Shown here piece by piece: positions 29,418 to 39,282 of a stretch of DNA of 64,000 bases (positions within the stretch are counted from its first letter, which is position 1; each line of letters starts with the position of its first letter). The position numbers and the translations under genes were made by a program. A model generated the notes under the pieces. That model was not told the DNA's origin. It did no database searches and was given only the letters and a program-made list of their open reading frames with translations. Source of the stretch: Isotricha intestinalis (lineage: Eukaryota > Ciliophora > Litostomatea > Vestibuliferida > Isotrichidae); NCBI GenBank assembly GCA_023807065.1, contig JAJJLU010003464.1, positions 44,006 through 108,005 of the forward strand, given 5' to 3'.

Positions 29418-32400
29418 ATGAATAATGTTTCAGGGATTAATCAATTAGATTTAAATATTTTATTACATCAATTAAAAACAGATAAATCAAATACATTAGA
29501 TTATACTTTAAAAATGATAAACAAATACTTATATCAAAATAGAGAATATGCTGATGAAATTATTTCTAAAATCGCAGGTTTTTTTGATAAAAATATTAAT
29601 AATATATCAGATGAAATTTTCATTAAATTAATTCAGAATATTTTACAAGTTTTACAAGTAAATAATATTTCAATAACAAATTTCATGAATAAAATATTTC
29701 CATTATTAATGCATATAATTTATTATTGTAATAGAACAATAGAACAATTTAAAAGAGTAATAAAAGTAATAGGGAATTTAATTAATATATGTGGAACAAA
29801 TGCAAGTCAAATAATAGAATCACATGTAGATTCAGTTTTTGAACAATTTAAAAAAGAACAAAATTTTAAATGTGAATATACTAAATATGCTTTAATATGT
29901 GTATTAACAGAATTTTTAAAAAATTCTCCTGTTATTTCTTACACTAAAATAATAGAAACCTTTAAAAATTTCAGTGCTATAATTTCTAATTATAAATCAC
30001 CTAAAGATTATATACGATTTGCTTCTCAGAAATTAATTCATGAATTTTTAATATTATTATCTAATAGAGATATTGATATTAAGAAAAGTTATACTAAGAA
30101 AATATATGAGATTTGTATTGAATCAAATTTAAAAAATAATGTTTCAGATATTAATATTATTCATGGTATGATATTAGTTATTAAAATTTGTACAGAAAGA
30201 AGAGAATTTTTTAATTTAAAATATAAAGTTGCTATGGATTTTTTAAACAGAAATAAAAATCATAAAAATTTTTTAATTAAAATTGCAATTATTGATGCAA
30301 TTCCTTGTTTAAGTGAATATCAAAAAGATATTTTCGAAGAAAGTTATTTTGATGTTTTTATTCAACAATTTATTTCTTTTTATTCTTCTAAACCTAATAA
30401 TGAGCTAAAAAGCCAATTGTTGATTACTTTTGGAAAATTAAGTTTAATTATTTCTCAAATTAAATTTTCTGCTTATTCAAAAAATATTTTAAATGTTATT
30501 AAAGAAGATATTGAAAAAAATCCTACAAATTTTAATATTAATATCTTAGATTGTTTAACTAATTTTTTTGAAAAATATAGTATTGAAGTTATTGAATATT
30601 TTCCTATTAAATTTTTATCTGATAAAATGTTTAACTGTGGTTTTTATAATAATCACATTGCTTTTTTAAATAAATTACTTTCCTTATTTAATTCAAAATC
30701 AAAAATTGTTTTTAAAATAATTTCAATTGTTTTAAATGTTATTTCAATGATAATAAGTAATAAAAAAATTGATTTAAAAAATTCTTTTTTAAAAGCAAGA
30801 ACAATGAAATTTGAAAATGATGAAAATATTGAAAGTTTAGAACTTAACATTGCTCTTGATTATAATAATAATAATATAAATGAACAACAAAAAAAAGCAA
30901 ATATTATTGATTTTTTCAAAGAAATAAATTCTCTTTTATTAAATGCTCAAAAATCAATTTTATCATATATTTTTAATATAAAAAATCAATCTAAACTAAA
31001 TTTTAATGCAATAATGAATAAATTAAAGGAAAAATGTTTGTTGTTTTTAAAAGAAATATCAAATCCAATTTTTGAAAAAGACATTTTAGTATTTTATCAA
31101 AATTATTGTGTGAAATTGTTAGAAAAAGAAAATATAGAAGTTAAAAAAATGGTAATAACTTTAGCTTCTTCATCTTGGATTCCTTTAATTTATCAAGAAT
31201 ATTCAGATGATAATTTATATATTAAACATATTGGAGATGAAGATAAAATATTAAAATTAAGAAAACAAAGTACATCTTCAATATTAAGTAATAAAATAAT
31301 TTTAGATATTGATTTAGAATATATTTTAAATATTATAGTTGATTCCTTTCTGACTTTAATTTTAAATGAACAAGATGATAATATTAAACTTTTAATGCTT
31401 CAAAACATTGATGATCCAAGATATTTTTATTTATTGAGTCAAAATTATTTTTTTAATAAATTAACTTTTTTCCTTAATTTTCCTAATAATTCTATTAAAG
31501 ATAAAACTGTTGATATAATAGGAAAAATAATACCATTCAATTTAAATACTATTACTTTATTTATTAAAAAGCAATTATTAGAAATTTTTCTTTCTTTAGA
31601 AATAAGTAGAAATGTTTATGAAAAAGAAGAATCAATTGTTTTATTGAGTTATTTCGTTAAATACACTGGAAAATATATTGTTGATTATGTTCAAATTATA
31701 TTTTCTACTTTAGTAAAAATTTTAAAAAGCGAAACTGATTTTCATTTTGAAAATGGTGAAACAATTTCTCATTCAAATGATATTTTAGTAATAAGTATAT
31801 TATCAATAATAAGTGAGTTAATTAAGAATAAATATTATTTCAAAAAGCAAATAGAAAGTTATTGTAAAGATATATTATTAATTTGTATTGGAATTTTAAA
31901 AGAAAATGCAGGTGAATCAAAAGAAGAAAAAGCTTTATTTACAATTTTATCTATTTTAGAAAATAGTGAAATTGATTGGAAAATATATTATGATTTTATA
32001 GATTTAGTAAATATATTAATTCAAATATTAATAAAAATTCAAAATAAAAATAGTAGATTATATGCAATGAAAATATTTGGTTTTATAGGAGCAATGGATC
32101 CTGATAAATTAGAATTATTAATGAATTTTCATCAAATTCAAAATGAAAATAATGCTAATGAATATTATATGGCTGATGAATTTAATAATTATGAAGATGA
32201 TAAAATTATTTATAAAAACAGATTACAAATGAAAAAGAATGTTAATAATAAATTAAATACTAATACCATTAATACTAATATTTTAGGGAAAATTAAAATA
32301 GATTTTCAAAAAGAAATAAATGAAAATGAATTAGATACTTGTACTTATCATGCAATTAAAGTTTTAATGAATATTCTTCAAGAAAATAATAGTCAAGAAG

Positions 32401-35400
32401 CTTGTAATAGAGTTATTGCTTCTTTAAAAGAAATGTTATCAAATTTAAATGAAAGTGATAATTCAGTTATTTATATTATTTTACCTACTTTAATAAAATG
32501 TATAAATAATTTCAAAGGAAATGCTTTATTAATGCTTTTTGATAGAATTTTATTTATTATGAAAAAATTTAAATATATTTGTAAACCTTATATTCCAGAA
32601 TTAATTGGAATCATTGAAAAATATTTACCTGAAAAAGATTATCAGAAAACTATTTGTGATATATTAAAGAAATTAACTGAATTATTTTTAAGTGATATGG
32701 AAAAATTTTTACATAGATTAATTCCTATAATTTTAGAAATATTATCTTCAAAAAATGAAAATGGAATAGGAGTATCAATTAATATAAGAAAAAAATTATT
32801 TACGTGTTTATTAAATGTAAGTAGTAAATTATCAAATTATATTTCTTTAATAATACCTGAAATTATAAATATATTAACAAATTCAATTCATGAAGAAAAA
32901 TTTCCTTTTTTATATAATTCAAAAGGAAACAATCAAAGTTTAAATGATCCAAATTCTACATATGATAATTCAATAAATACAAATTCAAATATAATAATAT
33001 ATAAAGATGAATTGACTTTAAAAAAAAAAGATGATGATATATTTATATTTTTAGAAAGTATAGTTCAATTACCATCATTTAATCAGCATATGCCAAAAAT
33101 AATAAATCTACTTTTAAGATATTTAGAAACTATACCTCCTTCAAAAGATAAGGTGATAAAAATATTTATAAAAATGTTTCTAAATTTTAGAAATAATTTT
33201 TTAACATATTTTCCATTTATATTAAGAGTGATAAAAAGTATAGGAATATCAACATTAGAATATTTCCATGACTTTAAGAAAATATTAGAAAAAGATGATT
33301 TATTAGAAATGTTAACTCAACAACAAACAATAAAAACTTCAAATTTAAATAATAAAAGAAAATTAACTGCAGATTCAATTGATAATTCTAGTATAAATAT
33401 GATAAAAAGAAATAGAAGTGAATTAATGAATAAAGATAGTTTATTAAATGAATTTAATCCTCAAAATTGTTCAATTGAAGATGATTGGTATGAATGGTTT
33501 AAATCATCATCAAAAAGTTTATTTTTACAATCACCATCATATATTTTATTTTGTTGTCAAAGTATAAGTGATTATTATCCTCAATTAATAAATGAATTAT
33601 ATAATTATGCATTTATATCAGTTTGGAAAATGTTAAGTTTAGAACAAAAATCAACTTTAATTTCATATTTTCACATTGCTTTAGAAAGCAATAAAACACC
33701 AAATGAAATATTATTAACAATATTAAATTTAAGTGAATTTATAGAAAGAGAAGAACATCATCATATTGAATTTTTAAATTTTGAAAAATTAGGTCAAGTA
33801 GCAGATATATGTAAAGCATATGCAAAAGCATTATATTATATTGAAAATGATTTTAGGAATAATAATGATTTTTCTTCTTTAGAAAAATTAATAAATTTAT
33901 ATTATGATTTAGAATTACCAGAAAGTGCGATTGGAATATTAAAAATGGCTCAATTAAAAGAAGGTTTAATGAATGAAGATGATTGGTATTTAAAATTACA
34001 TCAATGGAAAGAAGCTTTAGAAGTTATACAAAAGAAAATTATGAATAATAATAATAATGATAATTTTGATTTAAATAAAGATTCTGATAAAGAATTATTA
34101 AATAAGAAAATTACTTGTTTAGATGGATTAAGTGATTGGGAAAATTTATTATCTTTAGGTCAAGATATTGAAAGAAAAAATCCTGATAATGAAATTATTG
34201 GAATTAAAATGGCTCCAACTTTAGCAAAAGCTTCTTTAAATTTAAAAGAATGGGATAAATTAAAAATTTATATTGAAAAAATAAAACCTGAATTTGATGA
34301 AGAAATATATGAAAAAAATTTTTTTAAAGCGGTTATTTCTATTAAAGAAGAAGAATATGAAAATGCACAAGAATATATTAATTATGCTAGAGAAGCTTTA
34401 GATGATAAAATAAAAAATTTATTAAGTGAATCTTATCAAAGAGCTTATAAATTATTATTAGCAAATGCAAATTTATTTGAATTAGAAGAAATAATTTCTT
34501 TATATAATAAAAATAATGAAAATTTATTTGAAGAAAATAAGAAGAAAATGAAAAAAAAATGGGATGAAAGATTAGAAATTATTGATGAAGATATTAAAAC
34601 TTATGAAAGAATTTTAGCAATTAGAGGTTTAGTTTTTTCTGTGGAAGAAGATTATAATACTTATTTAAAATTAGCTAAAATTTGTAGAAAAAAAGATATG
34701 TTTACTACTTGTATGATTGTTTTAAATAGATTAAGTAAAAGTTTAATTAATTGTGGTTTTGATGAAAAAGTTAAAGTCGAATTATCTATTAGTAAATGCT
34801 TAAATGAAAATAATAGTTTATTAAATAATTATGATGAAGCCATTAATAGATTAAAAAATATTTTAGATAATGATATAGATAAAATTAATGATACTTTAAA
34901 AAGTAAAATTTATTGTTATTATGCGATGTGGAATATAAGAAAAATAGAGAAAAATTTAAATGAAGAAAATGTAAAAAATATGATAAATTATTTGGAATTA
35001 AGTACAAAATATGATGAAAAAAATTATAAAGCATGGCATAGTTATGCATTATTAAATTATAAATACTTTGAAAATAATAATAATAAAATATCATATGCTT
35101 CAAATGCTATTATTGGTTTTACAAAAAGTGTTTGTATTGGAGGAAAATCTTTGTCAAAAACTTTACAAGATATATTAAAATTAATTGATATTTGGTTTCA
35201 AGTTGGAGATTCTGAAGATTTAAATAAATTAATTTTAGAATCTTTTGAACAAATTGCTATTGAAAGTTGGTTATTTGTTATTCCTCAATTATTAGCGAGA
35301 GTAGGAGTTAAAAATGAAATAATTAGAAATTCTTTAGTTTATATTTTAAAAAAAATTGGTTTAAATCATCCAAGAAGTTTAAATTATTCTTTAATTGTCA

Positions 35401-37142
35401 TGTATAAATTTAAAAGTTCTATTAAGAATAAAACTGTAGAAATGATTTTAACAGAAATGAAAAAAAAATATGAAAATTTAATAAATGAATGTGAATTTAT
35501 TATTAATGAATTAAATAGATGTGCTTTATTATTACATGAAGAATGGAGTGATGCTATTGAAGAAGGAGCTAAATTATTTTTTCAATCAAATGATATAAAT
35601 GGAATGATAAAAATATTATTTGAAGTTCACAAAAAAATGAAAAAGAAACCAGAAACAATAAATGAATTACATTTTCATCAAATGTTTAGAAGTGAATTAT
35701 CAAAAGCAAAGAAATATTTAGATCATTATATAGAAACAAAAGATGAGACAAATATAAAGCAATCATGGGATATATATAATCCAATATTTAGAAGGATGAA
35801 TAATTCATTTTCAACAATAAAATATTTAGATTTAGAAAATATATCTCCAAAATTATATAAATTTTCTGAAGGAGAAATAGAAATACCAGGATCATATAGA
35901 AGTGGAGATCCAATAGTGAAAATATCATCTTTTGGTCAAAAATTACCAGTTTTAAATTCAAAGCAACATCCCAGAAGAATAATAATATATGGTTCTAATA
36001 ATAAAGAATATGTATATTTACTAAAAGGACATGAAGATATAAGACAAGATGAGAGAGCAATGCAACTTTTTGGTTTAGTTAATACTTTATTAGCTAATGA
36101 TCCAGATACTTCTGATAATAATTTATTTATTAAAAGATTTCCTGTTATTCCCTTGTCGCATAATACTGGAATTATTGGTTGGGTTCCAAATTGTGATACA
36201 TTAAATCAATTAATAAGAGAATATAGAGCTACAAATAAAATAATAATAAATATAGAGCATAAATTAATGAATGAAAAATATCAAAAATTTGAAAGTGCAT
36301 CATTTATGACAAAATTAGAAGTATTTAAACATGCATTAAATAAGACAATGGGATTAGATTTATATAAAGCATTATGGAATAAGAGTAAAAATGCAGAGAC
36401 ATGGTTAAATAGAAGAACAAATTATTCTCGTTCTCTTGCAGTAATGTCAATGGTTGGTTATATATTAGGTTTAGGTGATAGACATCCAAGTAATTTAATG
36501 TTAGATAGAATTAGTGGAAAAATTATTCATATTGATTTTGGTGATTGTTTTGAAGTAACTATGAAAAGAGAAAAATTTCCTGAAAAAATTCCTTTTAGAT
36601 TAACCAGAATGCTTATTAAAGCTCTTGAAGTTTCTGGAATTGATGGTACTTATAAAATCACATGTGAAAATGTTATGAGAGTTTTAAGAAGTAATAAAGA
36701 CTCTTTAATTGCTATTTTAATTGCTTTTGTTCATGATCCTTTAATTTCTTTTAAATTACTTATTCCTTTAATTATGAAAAGTAATAAAAAAAATAATGTT
36801 AATGATCACGAAAGTTATGTTAATGTCACTTCTGAAAGCTTAAAAAAAGATAAAATGGAATTTATTAAAAATGTTAAATTTAATACTAATAATAATAATA
36901 TAGTAAATAATAAGATTGATTCAAACAATAATTTAATTAAAGATTTTGAAGAAGTTGAAAGTGATAACTTAAATAAAATTGGGAAATTAGTTTTAGAAAG
37001 AATTATTGATAAATTACAAGGAACTGATTTTATTAAAAGTGTTCAATTAGAGATTAAACCACAAATTGAACAATTAATTAGACAAGCAACATCTCATGAA
37101 AATTTATGTCAGTCTTATTTAGGTTGGTCACCTTTTTGGTAA
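29418..37142 (+). CDS. TOR: TOR (target of rapamycin) PIKK-family kinase, 2574 aa
   Basis: I prefer ATG 29418 (MNNVSGINQ, preceded by AATAAA) over the in-frame ATG 29376, whose extra 14 residues are AT-translation. Order: HEAT repeats (about 1-1300), FAT domain (from about 1455, LGQVADICKAYAKALYY), FRB (about 2037-2134), kinase and FATC. Kinase landmarks: KGHEDIRQDERAMQLF, GLGDRHPSNLML (catalytic loop, near 2351) and HIDFGDCFE (near 2371), followed by the TOR-specific KFPEKIPFRLTRML. The C-terminus is GWSPFW, the FATC signature. This is the catalytic subunit of TORC1/TORC2, controlling growth with nutrients. It is intronless despite its length. FRB residues that contact rapamycin in the human protein differ here (Ser2035 position is Ala, Thr2098 is Lys, Tyr2105 is Asn), while Trp2101 and Phe2108 positions are kept. 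Confidence 0.97.
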   Translation: MNNVSGINQLDLNILLHQLKTDKSNTLDYTLKMINKYLYQNREYADEIISKIAGFFDKNINNISDEIFIKLIQNILQVLQVNNISITNFMNKIFPLLMHIIYYCNRTIEQFKRVIKVIGNLINICGTNASQIIESHVDSVFEQFKKEQNFKCEYTKYALICVLTEFLKNSPVISYTKIIETFKNFSAIISNYKSPKDYIRFASQKLIHEFLILLSNRDIDIKKSYTKKIYEICIESNLKNNVSDINIIHGMILVIKICTERREFFNLKYKVAMDFLNRNKNHKNFLIKIAIIDAIPCLSEYQKDIFEESYFDVFIQQFISFYSSKPNNELKSQLLITFGKLSLIISQIKFSAYSKNILNVIKEDIEKNPTNFNINILDCLTNFFEKYSIEVIEYFPIKFLSDKMFNCGFYNNHIAFLNKLLSLFNSKSKIVFKIISIVLNVISMIISNKKIDLKNSFLKARTMKFENDENIESLELNIALDYNNNNINEQQKKANIIDFFKEINSLLLNAQKSILSYIFNIKNQSKLNFNAIMNKLKEKCLLFLKEISNPIFEKDILVFYQNYCVKLLEKENIEVKKMVITLASSSWIPLIYQEYSDDNLYIKHIGDEDKILKLRKQSTSSILSNKIILDIDLEYILNIIVDSFLTLILNEQDDNIKLLMLQNIDDPRYFYLLSQNYFFNKLTFFLNFPNNSIKDKTVDIIGKIIPFNLNTITLFIKKQLLEIFLSLEISRNVYEKEESIVLLSYFVKYTGKYIVDYVQIIFSTLVKILKSETDFHFENGETISHSNDILVISILSIISELIKNKYYFKKQIESYCKDILLICIGILKENAGESKEEKALFTILSILENSEIDWKIYYDFIDLVNILIQILIKIQNKNSRLYAMKIFGFIGAMDPDKLELLMNFHQIQNENNANEYYMADEFNNYEDDKIIYKNRLQMKKNVNNKLNTNTINTNILGKIKIDFQKEINENELDTCTYHAIKVLMNILQENNSQEACNRVIASLKEMLSNLNESDNSVIYIILPTLIKCINNFKGNALLMLFDRILFIMKKFKYICKPYIPELIGIIEKYLPEKDYQKTICDILKKLTELFLSDMEKFLHRLIPIILEILSSKNENGIGVSINIRKKLFTCLLNVSSKLSNYISLIIPEIINILTNSIHEEKFPFLYNSKGNNQSLNDPNSTYDNSINTNSNIIIYKDELTLKKKDDDIFIFLESIVQLPSFNQHMPKIINLLLRYLETIPPSKDKVIKIFIKMFLNFRNNFLTYFPFILRVIKSIGISTLEYFHDFKKILEKDDLLEMLTQQQTIKTSNLNNKRKLTADSIDNSSINMIKRNRSELMNKDSLLNEFNPQNCSIEDDWYEWFKSSSKSLFLQSPSYILFCCQSISDYYPQLINELYNYAFISVWKMLSLEQKSTLISYFHIALESNKTPNEILLTILNLSEFIEREEHHHIEFLNFEKLGQVADICKAYAKALYYIENDFRNNNDFSSLEKLINLYYDLELPESAIGILKMAQLKEGLMNEDDWYLKLHQWKEALEVIQKKIMNNNNNDNFDLNKDSDKELLNKKITCLDGLSDWENLLSLGQDIERKNPDNEIIGIKMAPTLAKASLNLKEWDKLKIYIEKIKPEFDEEIYEKNFFKAVISIKEEEYENAQEYINYAREALDDKIKNLLSESYQRAYKLLLANANLFELEEIISLYNKNNENLFEENKKKMKKKWDERLEIIDEDIKTYERILAIRGLVFSVEEDYNTYLKLAKICRKKDMFTTCMIVLNRLSKSLINCGFDEKVKVELSISKCLNENNSLLNNYDEAINRLKNILDNDIDKINDTLKSKIYCYYAMWNIRKIEKNLNEENVKNMINYLELSTKYDEKNYKAWHSYALLNYKYFENNNNKISYASNAIIGFTKSVCIGGKSLSKTLQDILKLIDIWFQVGDSEDLNKLILESFEQIAIESWLFVIPQLLARVGVKNEIIRNSLVYILKKIGLNHPRSLNYSLIVMYKFKSSIKNKTVEMILTEMKKKYENLINECEFIINELNRCALLLHEEWSDAIEEGAKLFFQSNDINGMIKILFEVHKKMKKKPETINELHFHQMFRSELSKAKKYLDHYIETKDETNIKQSWDIYNPIFRRMNNSFSTIKYLDLENISPKLYKFSEGEIEIPGSYRSGDPIVKISSFGQKLPVLNSKQHPRRIIIYGSNNKEYVYLLKGHEDIRQDERAMQLFGLVNTLLANDPDTSDNNLFIKRFPVIPLSHNTGIIGWVPNCDTLNQLIREYRATNKIIINIEHKLMNEKYQKFESASFMTKLEVFKHALNKTMGLDLYKALWNKSKNAETWLNRRTNYSRSLAVMSMVGYILGLGDRHPSNLMLDRISGKIIHIDFGDCFEVTMKREKFPEKIPFRLTRMLIKALEVSGIDGTYKITCENVMRVLRSNKDSLIAILIAFVHDPLISFKLLIPLIMKSNKKNNVNDHESYVNVTSESLKKDKMEFIKNVKFNTNNNNIVNNKIDSNNNLIKDFEEVESDNLNKIGKLVLERIIDKLQGTDFIKSVQLEIKPQIEQLIRQATSHENLCQSYLGWSPFW

Positions 37143-37277
37143 TTTTTTATTTTATTTAAGTTTGTATTTTATATTTAAGTTTATTTATAAAATTTTTAAT
37201 TTTTTTTTTTTTTTTCTGATAAAATATATAAATGTAAAATTATAATAATCAGATTATTTATAACAAATAAATATAAG

Positions 37278-37946
37278 TCAATAAATTATACAAACACATG
37301 AACAAGTAGAATTTTCTTTTATTGATTTTTTACTTTTTCGATTTTCTTTTTCAACATTAGAATTTTTTACTTCTTCATTTATAGTATCATCATTTTTTTC
37401 CTTTTTTTTTTCTTCTTTAATAATATTATCATTATTACTTTTATTTTTTTCATTACGTTTTTTATTTTCATTATTCTTATTAATATATTCATTTGTTAAT
37501 AAAGTTAAACTTCCTCTTCTAAAATTATGTAAATTAGATTTTCTTTTTTGATAAAAATTAACAAGTTCTTCTTTAGATTCATCAAAAAGTTTTAAAGGAG
37601 ATATATTAGTTTGAGTTTGTCTTCTTGTTAAAGAACAATTTCTTTTTAGATATAATTTTCTTATCATATTTTGTCTTTTATATAAAACTTGTTGTTCATT
37701 TTCTCTATTTAAAAACTTATCACTTTCATCTTCTTCATTTGGAAAAATCGATAAATTTAAATTAAAAGTCTTTTTTAAATGTATTCTTGTTTTTTCTGTT
37801 AAGAATGGGTCTTTAATTAGAATTTGTATTGGTTCTATTTCTGTTGATGAATGTTGTCTTTTTGGAGATGATAATATATTGATAGTAGATGAGTTTAATG
37901 TGTTTATTGGAGAATATATTTTTGAATTAAATAATAATTCTGACAT
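37278..37946 (-). CDS. Uncharacterised protein with Cys-rich, possibly prenylated C-terminus, 222 aa
   Basis: Start at ATG 37946. Residues 1-160 contain SP sites (NILSSPKRQ, NISPLKLF) and basic stretches such as LYLKRNCSLTRRQ. Residues 160-210 are a Lys/Glu/Asn tract. The protein ends STCSCVCIIY. CIIY fits a CaaX layout (Cys, two aliphatics, any residue), and two more Cys just upstream could be palmitoylated, so a lipid-anchored peripheral membrane protein is plausible. Tyr at X is uncommon, so this is tentative. Convergent with TOR, 135 bp apart. Function unknown. Confidence 0.68.
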   Translation of the reverse strand: MSELLFNSKIYSPINTLNSSTINILSSPKRQHSSTEIEPIQILIKDPFLTEKTRIHLKKTFNLNLSIFPNEEDESDKFLNRENEQQVLYKRQNMIRKLYLKRNCSLTRRQTQTNISPLKLFDESKEELVNFYQKRKSNLHNFRRGSLTLLTNEYINKNNENKKRNEKNKSNNDNIIKEEKKKEKNDDTINEEVKNSNVEKENRKSKKSIKENSTCSCVCIIY

Positions 37947-38055
37947 AATTATTTTATTTTTTTTTGTTTTATTTTTATTTTTATATTATTTTTAGTTATA
38001 TTTTAAATTAACAATGTAAAATAATTAAATTTATTTTTTAATTATTGTTAAATAA

Positions 38056-38886
38056 ATGACTACTTCATTATCTCAAGATATAAAAAGTTTATTTATTAAG
38101 AAAATAATTGAAGAAAGAAAAAATTCAGTGATATTTATTCAACATTATTGGAAAAGTAATTATATTTATTTTATCTAATTACTAGTTTATAAATCTAAAT
38201 TAATATTAAAAAAATTCAATATTATGAAACAAATTTTGTTAAATAGATTAAATGCTCAGAAAAAAATATATTTTTATTTTAAAAATTATATATATAGAAT
38301 GAAAGTGTTAAAATTAATTCAACATTTAAAATTGTGTTATTCAATAATTCCAAGTATTCAACATACAAAAAATATAAAAATATCAATAAAATTAGGAAAA
38401 GAAAAAGAAAAACTATATTTATTAAAATATTGTCCAATTAGAAAACAATATGTTTTTGATATACCAAGAAATTTAATTAAAAAATTTTTTTATACATTTT
38501 TTTTTGTGATTGATAATGAAAAAACAATAGATTTAAAATATGAATTTATAAGAATTAAAAATGATTATGTTAATATTATTAATTTTCGTAAAATTCAAGA
38601 AAATGAATTTTTGTTAGAAAAAGAATATGATAAAGAAATAGAAGCTTATTATAGTTCAAATTTATCTTCTGAAACAAATTCAAAAGCAAGTTTAAGTACA
38701 ATTGATAGTTATGATATTAATTCAAGAAAAAAAAATATAAATATTTTTGAATTTGGTTTAAAAAAAGTTAATTCTCAAAATATTAAAGTTAATTATCCTA
38801 TTTACTCTATTTTAAAATGTAGAAATTATAATAGGAAAAAATCTTTTAAAAAAGTAAGTTTTGGAAAAATTGAATTGTCTCAATGA
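38056..38886 (+). CDS. IQ-motif-like protein, 2 exons, 266 aa
   Basis: Exon 1 is 38056-38155 and exon 2 is 38186-38886, with a 30-nt GT..AG intron at 38156-38185. Joining them gives one frame from MTTSLSQDIK to a TGA stop, and an ATG at 38224 is then internal. Residues 25-75 read as two IQ-like calmodulin-binding helices: FIQHYWKIYKSKLILKK and RLNAQKKIYFYFKNYIYR (consensus IQ-x3-R/K-G-x3-R/K, with aromatic variants). The splice junction falls inside the first IQ helix. Residues 85-150 look like a beta-rich segment (KLYLLKYCPIRKQYVFDIP). The tail is Ser-rich. It may be a calmodulin- or centrin-binding protein; no firm family. Confidence 0.75.
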
Positions 38887-39282
38887 AATTTTTTTTTAAA
38901 AAATTTACTTTTTATATATTAAATTTTTATTTATTTTTTATGCATAATAGATAATAAAGATAATCAATATAATTCATTTGTCTTTTGTGAATTGGATTTT
39001 ATTTAATATATTAAAGATTTTTTTTATCCTTTCATTCATTCCTTTTAATATAATGAACTAATTCAATTTATTTTATTAGTTTAATAAAAATATAAATAAA
39101 GCATTAAATCTGATTTTTCAATTTAATATTTATTAATTTTATAACATTTAAAAAAAAACTAAAGTAAATATAAATAAAATTTAAATAAAAAAAATTTAAT
39201 TATAAAAATATAATTTCATAATTAAGAAACAATAAAAATAAATTTTAAGCCATTATAATTAAAGAAAAATTATTATAAAAAA
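38887..39282. other. Intergenic between convergent genes, about 0.4 kb
   Basis: A/T-rich DNA between two 3' ends. No promoter is expected here, and no frame or RNA gene was seen. Confidence 0.5.

Noticed and set aside
38224..38886. 220-aa gene starting at 38224
   Set aside because: A first exon with its own ATG and a 30-nt GT..AG intron join to it in frame, so 38224 is an internal Met.
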